Shown one piece after another: positions 1 through 5,053 of a stretch of DNA of 6,752 nt. The stretch lies in contig JAUYEC010000119.1 in assembly GCA_030691585.1 (NCBI GenBank), positions 1-6,752 of the forward strand. Reading direction: 5' to 3'. Source of the DNA: Candidatus Omnitrophota bacterium (GTDB lineage Bacteria > Omnitrophota > Gorgyraeia > Gygaellales > Profunditerraquicolaceae). The notes beneath the pieces are model-generated. The model was given only the letters and a program-made list of their open reading frames with translations. It was not told the DNA's origin and searched no databases. How positions within the stretch are numbered: the stretch's first letter is position 1; every line of letters starts with the position of its first letter. The translations under genes were made by a program, and so were the position numbers.

Positions 1-300
1 TTGGGCGTTAATCCTTCTAACGACGGGAAAACGATCCGGATCTCCATTCCGCAATTGTCCCAACAGAGGCGCGAAGAACTTGTCAAAGTCATCCACAGTA
101 TGGGCGAAAACGGCAGGGTCTCGCTGCGGACCATCCGCCGGGACGCTAAAGAGTTGATAGAGAAGATGGAGAAGGACAAGCTTGTTTCCGAGGACAATAA
201 GTTCAGGGGTATTGACGAGCTGCAGAAGATAGTGGATAAGTATACGGCCAAGGTTGAAGAATTACTTAAGGCGAAAGTTAAGGAAGTGCTGGAATCATAG
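1..300 (+). CDS. frr: Ribosome recycling factor, C-terminal part (5' end outside window)
   Basis: Ribosome recycling factor acts in the cytoplasm with EF-G to split the post-termination ribosome so that subunits, mRNA and tRNA are released. The visible 99 residues match the second half of the family (about 185 aa in full). They begin in the conserved segment resembling NLGLNPNSAG of the E. coli protein (here LGVNPSNDG, residues 1-9). They continue through the IRISIPQLSQQRREELVK stretch and the long C-terminal helix with the RRDAKE (45-50) and KLVSEDNKFR (60-69) motifs. The TTG at base 1 is almost certainly an internal leucine codon and not a start, because the first half of the protein is missing and lies upstream of the window. 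The gene ends in TAG at 298-300, only 4 nt before a tRNA-Lys-like fragment. Identification is firm. Confidence 0.96.
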   Translation: MGVNPSNDGKTIRISIPQLSQQRREELVKVIHSMGENGRVSLRTIRRDAKELIEKMEKDKLVSEDNKFRGIDELQKIVDKYTAKVEELLKAKVKEVLES

Positions 301-304
301 ATTC

Positions 305-330
305 GGGCCTCTAGCTCATCTGGTAGAGCA
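305..330 (+). repeat. Partial tRNA-Lys copy: 5' half, exact 26-bp duplicate
   Basis: Bases 305-330 are identical to 624-649, the acceptor 5' strand, whole D arm and base 26 of the intact tRNA-Lys downstream. Identity stops exactly where the anticodon stem should begin. What follows does not fold as an anticodon or T arm, although CTTAAGG (341-347) and GAGGCT (371-376) sit close to where the anticodon region and the 3' acceptor strand would be. The last could still pair with the 5' acceptor strand. The fragment therefore reads either as the scar of an integration or recombination event within tRNA-Lys, or as a decayed second tRNA-Lys gene. A perfect inverted repeat, GCATTA (333-338) and TAATGC (354-359), lies just after the breakpoint. 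Confidence 0.85.
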
Positions 331-379
331 TAGCATTAGTCTTAAGGCGTGTTTAATGCAAACAAATGAGGAGGCTGTC

Positions 380-607
380 GTGGTTGATTGGGTTGCAGAA
401 TTCATTGAGAGAATAGGTGCCATAGTAATATTTATGGCGACAAGTCTTTTTATTTGCAAGGTATTCTTTCCTAATGCTTATAAAAAGTTCAGGGAACAAG
501 GCAGCTGGTCAGCAAAAACTCTTTGGAGAATAAGAATAATCCGGTTTGTTCTTTTGCCGCTGTTATTTATTGTTATTATTTTTTTATATGTTAAATTCAG
601 TTCTTGA
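380..607 (+). CDS. Small two-pass membrane protein of unknown function
   Basis: I do not recognise a family. The reading frame gives a 75-aa protein from GTG at 380, chosen because GAGGAGG at 368-374 sits 5 nt upstream. An in-frame ATG at 356 would give 83 aa but has no such site. Two hydrophobic segments are visible: one around IGAIVIFMATSLFICKVFF (about residues 11-29) and one around FVLLPLLFIVIIFLYV (about 56-71). A polar, basic stretch lies between them (NAYKKFREQGSWSAKTLWRIR). Coding sequence and flanks are markedly richer in A/T than the neighbouring genes. It lies inside the segment bounded by two tRNA-Lys 5' halves, which suggests recently acquired or accessory DNA. The frame stays open upstream through the tRNA-like fragment to base 254, but that part is unlikely to be coding. 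It may be a genuine small gene or a remnant of a larger element. Confidence 0.5.
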   Translation: MVDWVAEFIERIGAIVIFMATSLFICKVFFPNAYKKFREQGSWSAKTLWRIRIIRFVLLPLLFIVIIFLYVKFSS

Positions 608-623
608 GATATCAACCTAAATT

Positions 624-696
624 GGGCCTCTAGCTCATCTGGTAGAGCACCACCCCTTTAAGGTGGCTGTGCCGCGTTCGAGCCGCGGGAGGCTCA
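624..696 (+). tRNA. tRNA-Lys(UUU)
   Basis: A full cloverleaf can be drawn over 73 nt. The acceptor stem GGGCCTC (624-630) pairs with GAGGCTC (689-695). The D stem is GCTC/GAGC (633-636/645-648). The anticodon stem CCACC/GGTGG (650-654/662-666) encloses loop CCTTTAA with anticodon TTT at 657-659. The variable loop is CTGTG, and the T stem CCGCG/CGCGG encloses TTCGAGC. The discriminator is A696 and no CCA is encoded. It is first of three tRNA genes on this strand and decodes AAA/AAG. Its 5' half is duplicated at 305-330. Confidence 0.96.
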
Positions 697-801
697 TTCT
701 TCTTCGCCCTTCTACAAGTAAAATGATGGTGGGGCTTCGAAGAATGTTCTGCGAAGCGCGTCAAAGCGTTTTACGAAGTCTATCAAAGCGCGAAGCAGAA
801 C
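696..801 (+). repeat. Structured spacer with two consecutive inverted repeats (tRNA-Lys to tRNA-Leu)
   Basis: The spacer after tRNA-Lys has two adjacent foldback units. The first pairs ATTCTTC (696-702) with GAAGAAT (739-745), with inner support from GCCC (706-709) and GGGC (732-735). The second starts at the next base and pairs GTTCTGC (746-752) with GCAGAAC (795-801). Its 42-nt interior is rich in GCGAAGC-type words and holds a repeated TCAAAGCG (761-768 and 783-790). No open reading frame of note and no terminator T tract is seen. The layout, a hairpin followed by short inverted arms around a GCGA-rich core, resembles the 79-bp units after tRNA-Gly although the base sequence differs. Confidence 0.6.
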
Positions 802-830
802 AAATTTAGAAGCGCATCATCACCAATAGC

Positions 831-911
831 GCGGACGTGGTGGAATGGCAGACACGATAGCCTTAGGAGCTATTGGGGCAACCCATGGGGGTTCAAGTCC
901 CTCCGTCCGCA
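831..911 (+). tRNA. tRNA-Leu(UAG)
   Basis: This is a class II tRNA of 81 nt. Acceptor GCGGACG (831-837) pairs with CGTCCGC (904-910). The anticodon stem ATAGC/GCTAT (857-861/869-873) encloses loop CTTAGGA with anticodon TAG at 864-866. The long variable arm TGGGGCAACCCAT folds on itself through GGG/CCC, as expected for leucine tRNA. The T stem (887-891/899-903) encloses TTCAAGT. The discriminator is A911, correct for leucine, and CCA is not encoded. It decodes CUN codons. The 3' acceptor strand overlaps a small hairpin described separately. Confidence 0.96.
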
Positions 912-923
912 CTTTTTGTGCGG
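907..923 (+). other. Perfect hairpin overlapping the tRNA-Leu 3' end
   Basis: CCGCAC (907-912) and GTGCGG (918-923) form a perfect 6-bp stem around a TTTTT loop. The left arm contains the last four acceptor-stem bases and the discriminator of tRNA-Leu, so in the precursor this fold competes with acceptor-stem pairing. It has no following T tract, so a terminator is not indicated. A role in 3'-end processing is possible but is inference. Confidence 0.6.
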
Positions 924-975
924 ATAAATAATACGGCATTGTTCTTTAAGCACCGATTAAACAATAGCGAATGAC

Positions 976-1050
976 GCGGCGGTAATTCAGCGGTAGAATG
1001 CCTGCTTGCCAAGCAGGATGTCACGGGTTCAAGTCCCGTCCGCCGCTCCA
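976..1050 (+). tRNA. tRNA-Gly(GCC), CCA encoded
   Basis: A complete cloverleaf is visible. Acceptor GCGGCGG (976-982) pairs with CCGCCGC (1040-1046). The D stem is ATTC/GAAT (985-988/996-999). The anticodon stem CCTGC/GCAGG (1001-1005/1013-1017) encloses TTGCCAA with anticodon GCC at 1008-1010. The T stem ACGGG/CCCGT encloses TTCAAGT. The discriminator is T1047 and the CCA tail is encoded at 1048-1050, unlike the two tRNAs upstream. It decodes GGC/GGU. The CCA is also the first part of a 15-bp hairpin that follows. Confidence 0.97.
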
Positions 1051-1082
1051 TTAAAATTTTCCGACAAGGAAAATTTTAATGG
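1048..1082 (+). repeat. 15-bp perfect hairpin starting at the tRNA-Gly CCA
   Basis: CCATTAAAATTTTCC (1048-1062) pairs fully with GGAAAATTTTAATGG (1068-1082) around loop GACAA. In a transcript this would be the first structure after tRNA-Gly and would hide its CCA end. It could act as a weak bidirectional terminator or processing signal, but the stem is mostly A-T and no run of T follows it. Its loop and the bases beside it recur at 1137-1151. Confidence 0.8.
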
Positions 1083-1215
1083 CACCAAAGCGAGCGTGGC
1101 CGAGCGACAAGCGAGGCAGCGAGTTTGGTGCCTGACTTTCCGACAAGGAAAAATTTATTGGCACTCAAGCGAACGTTGCGAGGCGACAAGCCGAGCAGTG
1201 AGGCATAGTGCCTTA
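1058..1215 (+). repeat. Two tandem 79-bp units with recurring GACAA pentaloops
   Basis: Unit A begins with TTTCC at 1058 and unit B with TTTCC at 1137, a period of 79 bp. Each begins with TTTCC-GACAA-GGAAA, then an A/T stretch, then GGCAC. Each has inverted arms flanking a GCGAG-rich core: GGCACCAAA/TTTGGTGCC (1081-1089/1124-1132) in A, and GGCACT/AGTGCC (1160-1165/1207-1212) in B. GACAA occurs at 1063, 1106, 1142 and 1185, spaced 43, 36 and 43 bases apart, and each copy is flanked by complementary bases. In unit B the inner copy has a GGC/GCC stem. A truncated third start, TTTCCGAC, lies at 1223-1230. The arms differ between units but remain paired, which suggests the fold has been kept. I know no named family that this matches. 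Confidence 0.75.
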
Positions 1216-1262
1216 TACTTTATTTCCGACCACACACCCAGGTCAATACATAAAACGAAGAA

Positions 1263-1310
1263 ACACCCGGCGCTCTAAGGAATTGCGCCGGTGTGCCCTT
1301 GCGGGCAAGG
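1263..1310 (+). promoter_or_regulatory. Two hairpins in the EIIA gene leader, the second covering the ribosome binding site
   Basis: CCGGCGC (1267-1273) pairs with GCGCCGG (1285-1291), extended by ACA/TGT with one bulged C, around an 11-nt loop. Next, CCTTG (1297-1301) pairs with CAAGG (1306-1310) around CGGG and would bury most of the Shine-Dalgarno sequence AAGGAG (1307-1312). An alternative stem, GCCC/GGGC (1295-1298/1303-1306), excludes that pairing and leaves the site open. The first hairpin has no T tract after it. Translational control of the operon's first gene is possible but is inference from folding by eye. Confidence 0.45.
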
Positions 1311-1319
1311 AGAAAAAAG

Positions 1320-1790
1320 ATGCAGATAATGGATTTCCTCGCTAAAAAAGCCATCGTCGCCGACATAAAGAGCGTCAAAAAAGAAGACGTCATTAAAGAG
1401 CTTGTAGACGCTCTTATCGCGGCGGAAGAAATTGAGAAACGCAGCCGTAATAAACTTACCGAAGCCCTGATGAGCAGGGAGTCATTGGGATCGACTGCTA
1501 TCGGCCAGGGTATTGCTATTCCTCATGCCAAGTGCGACTGCGTATCTAAATTGGTCGCGGCTTTCGGCCTTTCCAAAAAAGGCGTGGATTTTGATTCGCT
1601 CGACGGGGAGCCTGCGCACATATTCTTTTTGCTGGTGGCCCCGCAGGATTCCGCAGGCCCCCACTTAAAGGCCCTGGCGCGGATCTCGCGCCTCTTAAAA
1701 GACAAATATTTTCGCGACAGCCTGCGCGCGTCCAGTGACGATAAGGCAATAATAAAAATAATCAGCGCCGAAGACGAAAAAAAAGTCTAA
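1320..1790 (+). CDS. ptsN: PTS EIIA domain protein, fructose/nitrogen type (PtsN-like)
   Basis: This 156-aa cytoplasmic protein is a single EIIA domain of the fructose/mannitol/Ntr class, which accepts a phosphoryl group from phospho-HPr on a histidine. The active site is clear in GIAIPHAK, with His69 as acceptor, preceded by RESLGSTAIGQ (53-63). A second conserved histidine is His115 in GPHLKAL. The start is the ATG at 1320, with AGGAG at 1308-1312 and 7 nt spacing; an in-frame GTG at 1293 has no ribosome binding site. It opens the operon, 9 nt before the YvcK-family gene and two genes before HPr and enzyme I. With no EIIB or EIIC in the window, a regulatory role like that of EIIA-Ntr is more likely than transport, but a distant partner permease cannot be excluded. 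The symbol is by family resemblance. Confidence 0.88.
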   Translation: MQIMDFLAKKAIVADIKSVKKEDVIKELVDALIAAEEIEKRSRNKLTEALMSRESLGSTAIGQGIAIPHAKCDCVSKLVAAFGLSKKGVDFDSLDGEPAHIFFLLVAPQDSAGPHLKALARISRLLKDKYFRDSLRASSDDKAIIKIISAEDEKKV

Positions 1791-1799
1791 CACCGCGCG

Positions 1800-3041
1800 A
1801 TGGAAAACAAGGCCTATAATACCTTTAAGTGGCTCTATCCCGGCATCGGGATCAAGCGCTGGATCGGCTTAAGCGCCTTTGGCGTGATCCTGCTTGTTTT
1901 AGGCACGGGCTACCTTAGCCTCGAGGAATCCTGGGCGCTGAAGACTCTGGATGCGGTGATCATTGTATCAGGGATCATAGTCTTGATCCTGGGGATCAAG
2001 ATGATGATCCGCGCCTTTATCGCGGTATTTATGCCGTCGTCAAAAGAAGGCGTCTTAGTAGATATCTTTTACAAGAAGAAACACTTAAGCCGCGGGCCAA
2101 AGATCGTTACCATTGGAGGCGGCACGGGCCTGTCGGTTTTGCTGCGCGGCCTCAAGGAATATACCTCTAATATATCGGCCATAGTTACCGTGGCCGACAG
2201 CGGCGGCTCCTCCGGCCGGCTGAGGCAGCAGTTTGACATATTGCCTCCGGGCGACATCCGCAACTGCCTTGTGGCACTCGCTGACGCCCCGACTTTAATG
2301 CGCGATCTTTTTCAGTTCCGGTTTGACGGTAATTCGGAGTTCCGCGGCCATAATTTCGGCAACCTTTTTATTACGGTAATGACGCGGCTGACCGGGGATT
2401 TTGAAAAGGCGATCAAAGAGACCAGTAAGGTCCTGGCATTAAGAGGGCAGGTCATTCCTTCGAGCCTTGAAAGTGTGACACTTGTAGCGCAACATAAAGA
2501 CGGCTCTCTAACGCACGGGGAAGATAAAATTCCTAAGGCCAACCGGCCGATAGAAAAAGTGTTTCTTGAGCCGCAGAAGCCGCGAGGCACCCCGGATGCC
2601 ATCAAGGCAATAAAAGAGGCGCAGGTTATTATTTTGGGCCCGGGTTCGCTTTATACCAGCATCGTGCCGAACATGCTGATAAAAGAGATCTGCGACGCGG
2701 TGGTATCAAGTTCTGCGGTAAAAGTCTATGTCTGTAACGTGATGACCCAACCCGGGGAGACCGACGGTTACAGCGCCTCGGACCATATAAAAGCGCTTGT
2801 GGCTCACGGCCACCCGCGCACGCTTGATTATTGCCTGATAAACACCGGGGAAATTCCGGCCGAATTTCTCAAGCGTTACGCCGGTGAAAATTCATACGCG
2901 GTTATAAACGACAGGAAAAAAATAGAAAATATGGGCTACCGGGTGATTGAAGAAGATTTCAGTATTGTCGAAGACGGCGTAGTCCGGCACAGCCCGGTGA
3001 AATTAGCCAGGATCATCATTGGTTTTATTGAAGAAATATAG
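1800..3041 (+). CDS. yvcK: YvcK/CofD-family gluconeogenesis factor with N-terminal membrane anchor
   Basis: YvcK-type proteins are needed for growth on gluconeogenic carbon sources and for cell shape in Bacillus, and they bind UDP-sugars. The enzymatic relative CofD transfers phospholactate, but no such activity is established for YvcK. Here the family core starts near residue 100 with KIVTIGGGTGLSVLLRGLK. It continues with VADSGGSSGRLR (131-142), PPGDIRNCLVALA (149-161), GHNFGN (183-188) and GPGSLYTSIVPN (280-291). The protein has 413 aa against about 320 in Bacillus. The extra N-terminus holds two predicted membrane segments (about 22-41 and 51-77), so the core would be tethered to the inner face. 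The start ATG follows the EIIA gene by 9 nt with no clear Shine-Dalgarno sequence, which suggests translational coupling. It precedes HPr by 15 nt. The family call is firm and the function is inferred. Confidence 0.93.
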   Translation: MENKAYNTFKWLYPGIGIKRWIGLSAFGVILLVLGTGYLSLEESWALKTLDAVIIVSGIIVLILGIKMMIRAFIAVFMPSSKEGVLVDIFYKKKHLSRGPKIVTIGGGTGLSVLLRGLKEYTSNISAIVTVADSGGSSGRLRQQFDILPPGDIRNCLVALADAPTLMRDLFQFRFDGNSEFRGHNFGNLFITVMTRLTGDFEKAIKETSKVLALRGQVIPSSLESVTLVAQHKDGSLTHGEDKIPKANRPIEKVFLEPQKPRGTPDAIKAIKEAQVIILGPGSLYTSIVPNMLIKEICDAVVSSSAVKVYVCNVMTQPGETDGYSASDHIKALVAHGHPRTLDYCLINTGEIPAEFLKRYAGENSYAVINDRKKIENMGYRVIEEDFSIVEDGVVRHSPVKLARIIIGFIEEI

Positions 3042-3056
3042 CCTAGGATTATATCT

Positions 3057-3326
3057 ATGGCATTATTAAGAAAAAAATTGATCGTCAAAAACAAGCAGGG
3101 ACTGCACGCGCGCCCGGCGGCGCTTTTCGTTCAACTGGCCAATAAATTTGACGCCCGTATCACCGTCAGGCGCGACGAAGAGGAAGTAAACGGCAAGTCC
3201 ATCATGGGGATCCTTATGCTCGGTGCGGAAAAAGGGAGTGTCATCATCATCGAGGCTGACGGCGAGGACGCGGATGCTGCCATGCTGGAACTGGAGAAGA
3301 TCATCACCAGCGAGGAAGAGAAATGA
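3057..3326 (+). CDS. ptsH: Phosphocarrier protein HPr
   Basis: HPr is the small cytoplasmic phosphocarrier that passes phosphate from enzyme I to EIIA domains. The 89-aa product has the usual length. It carries the active site GLHARPA with His17 (His15 of the standard numbering) and the second signature NGKSIMGIL with Ser48 (standard Ser46). That serine is the target of HPr kinase/phosphorylase, so carbon-status control by serine phosphorylation is plausible, although no hprK gene is in this window. Replacement of the usual leader by MALLRKKLIV shifts numbering by two. AGGA at 3045-3048 lies 8 nt before the ATG. The stop codon overlaps the enzyme I start (ATGA at 3323-3326), the typical ptsHI coupling. 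Confidence 0.97.
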   Translation: MALLRKKLIVKNKQGLHARPAALFVQLANKFDARITVRRDEEEVNGKSIMGILMLGAEKGSVIIIEADGEDADAAMLELEKIITSEEEK

Positions 3327-5053
3327 TCAAACTAAAAGGTATAGCCGCGGCATCCGGCATCAGCATCGGGCTCGCCTTTAAATTAGGCAAAGAGGAATTT
3401 GTTATCCCCAAGGACGCTATTAATAAGGATGACATTGCGGTTCAGATCCAGCTTTTTGAAGAAGCGTTGATCAAGACGCGCCGCGAGATCATAGAGCTGC
3501 AGAAGAGGATTTCTACTGAAATGGGCCAGGAAGAAGCGCAGATCTTTGACGCGCACTTATTGGTGCTGGAGGACCGCATGCTTATTGAAGAGGTCATCTC
3601 CAGGCTTAAGCGCGAACACCTGAACGTCGCCTACATATTTTCCGAGGTCCTGAAAAAATATATCAGCGTTTTTTCTAAAATTGAAGACGAATACCTCAAA
3701 GAGCGCATTGCAGACATAAACGACGTCGGTAAAAGGATACTGCGGCATCTTTTGGGCAAGGAGCGTAGGGCCATTTCGGCTTCGGGTGAGAAAATGATCA
3801 TTGTTGCCCACGACCTCTCGCCATCGGATACGGCGGCAATGCATAAGCAGAACGTCGCGGCTTTTGTCACCGACGTCGGCGGCAAGACAAGCCACACCGC
3901 TATCATGGCCAAGGCCTTGGAGATCCCCGCGGTTGTCGGCGTCGAGGGTGTCACCGCCAAGGTCAACCCCAATGATACCTTGATCGTAGACGGCAGCTCC
4001 GGAATTGTTATCATCAATCCCGACAAGGATACGCTGCGCGCCTATGGCAAAGAAAAAGAAAAATTAAGGGGTGTTACCGAAGGGTTCTATTCCGCTAAGG
4101 ACCTGCCCGCGGTGACCACAGACGGCAAGACCGTAGAAATTAACGGCAATATAGAATTTCCCGAGGAGGTCCCTTCGGTAAAACTCCACGGCGGCCACGG
4201 CATAGGGCTTTACAGGACCGAGTTCTTCTACATGAACCGCAAGGACCTGCCCACCGAGGAGGAACATTATCAGGCTTACAAATACGTCGCCGAAGAAATG
4301 AAACCGCATCCGGTGATCATCCGTACCTTAGACCTCGGCGGAGATAAATTCTTGTCGCAGTTCAATATCCCGCGCGAGATGCAGCCATTTTTGGGCTGGC
4401 GGGCGATCAGGTTTTGCCTGGCGCGGCCGGACATCTTCAAACTGCAGCTGCGGGCGATCCTGCGCGCCTCGGTACACGGCGACCTGAAACTCATGTATCC
4501 GATGATCTCGGGCCTCGAGGAATTGAGGCAGGCCAATAAGATACTGGAAGAAGCCAAGGATGAGCTAAAAAAGAAGAAAGTGCCTTTTAATAACGATATC
4601 CAGGTGGGCACGATGATTGAGGTGCCTTCAGCGGCGATGACCGCCGATATCCTGGCCAAGGAAACTGATTTCTTCAGTATCGGCACCAATGATTTGATCC
4701 AGTATTCGCTGGCTGTGGACCGCGCCAATGAAAAGGTGGCCTACCTTTATGACCCGGCGCACCCGGCGGTCCTGCGGCTTATTAAAAACATAATTGAGGC
4801 GGCGCACAGCAATAATATCCGTGTGGGCATGTGCGGGGAAATGGCCGGAGAGCCGCACCTGGCATTGGTGCTCTTGGGCCTGGGCCTCGATGAATTCAGC
4901 ATGCCGGCACAGGTCATCCCTGAGCTTAAATACATCATCCGCGCGCTAAGTTTTAAGCAGGCAAAGGAGATTTCCGACGGAGCGCTGCGGCTTTCTACCG
5001 GCAAGGAAGTGGAAAGTTTTACCAAGGCAAAACTAAAGGAGATATTGAAATGA
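3323..5053 (+). CDS. ptsI: Phosphoenolpyruvate-protein phosphotransferase (enzyme I)
   Basis: Enzyme I takes phosphate from PEP onto a histidine and hands it to HPr. The 576 aa match the standard length, with no extra GAF domain as in EI-Ntr (PtsP). Domains in order are an N-terminal HPr-binding helical region (about 1-145), the swivelling phosphohistidine domain with GGKTSHTAIMAKALEIP (187-202, phosphoacceptor His191), and a C-terminal PEP-binding TIM barrel (about 260-576). In the barrel LYRTEF has Arg298, RTLDLGGDK has Arg334, GTMIEVPSA is at 429-437, FSIGTNDL at 451-458 and GMCGEMAG has the catalytic Cys504. All key residues are present and sit two positions later than in E. coli. Translation starts within the HPr stop codon, with AGGA 6 nt upstream. 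Its stop overlaps the next start (ATGA at 5050-5053). Confidence 0.97.
   Translation: MIKLKGIAAASGISIGLAFKLGKEEFVIPKDAINKDDIAVQIQLFEEALIKTRREIIELQKRISTEMGQEEAQIFDAHLLVLEDRMLIEEVISRLKREHLNVAYIFSEVLKKYISVFSKIEDEYLKERIADINDVGKRILRHLLGKERRAISASGEKMIIVAHDLSPSDTAAMHKQNVAAFVTDVGGKTSHTAIMAKALEIPAVVGVEGVTAKVNPNDTLIVDGSSGIVIINPDKDTLRAYGKEKEKLRGVTEGFYSAKDLPAVTTDGKTVEINGNIEFPEEVPSVKLHGGHGIGLYRTEFFYMNRKDLPTEEEHYQAYKYVAEEMKPHPVIIRTLDLGGDKFLSQFNIPREMQPFLGWRAIRFCLARPDIFKLQLRAILRASVHGDLKLMYPMISGLEELRQANKILEEAKDELKKKKVPFNNDIQVGTMIEVPSAAMTADILAKETDFFSIGTNDLIQYSLAVDRANEKVAYLYDPAHPAVLRLIKNIIEAAHSNNIRVGMCGEMAGEPHLALVLLGLGLDEFSMPAQVIPELKYIIRALSFKQAKEISDGALRLSTGKEVESFTKAKLKEILK

Noticed and set aside
305..378. A second functional tRNA-Lys
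   Set aside because: Only the 5' half is intact; no anticodon stem or T arm can be formed after base 330.
254..379. Upstream extension of the small membrane protein frame through the frr end and tRNA-like fragment
   Set aside because: It overlaps the end of frr and reads through non-coding tRNA sequence (residues such as GPLAHLVEHS are a typical tRNA translation). The strong ribosome binding site is at 368-374, before the GTG at 380.
938..965. Inverted repeat ATTGTT/AACAAT before tRNA-Gly
   Set aside because: Only 6 bp with a 16-nt loop in A/T-rich spacer, easily expected by chance.
1058..1215. CRISPR array
   Set aside because: Only two units with a 79-bp period, divergent arms, no unique spacers of constant length and no cas genes.
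1191..1219. Promoter with TATACT at 1214-1219 for the PTS operon
   Set aside because: The -10-like hexamer lacks a matching -35 at the right distance and lies at the edge of a repeat, so evidence is too weak.
1006..1278. Possible 90-aa protein across tRNA-Gly and the repeats
   Set aside because: It begins inside tRNA-Gly, runs through the structured repeats, and has no ribosome binding site or recognisable protein character.
1293..1319. GTG start for the EIIA protein nine codons upstream
   Set aside because: There is no Shine-Dalgarno sequence before it, it lies in a hairpin region, and AGGAG at 1308-1312 points to the ATG at 1320.
3557..4026. Minus-strand open frames inside ptsI and other genes
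   Set aside because: They lie opposite firmly identified proteins, have no ribosome binding sites or family features, and arise from codon bias on the coding strand.
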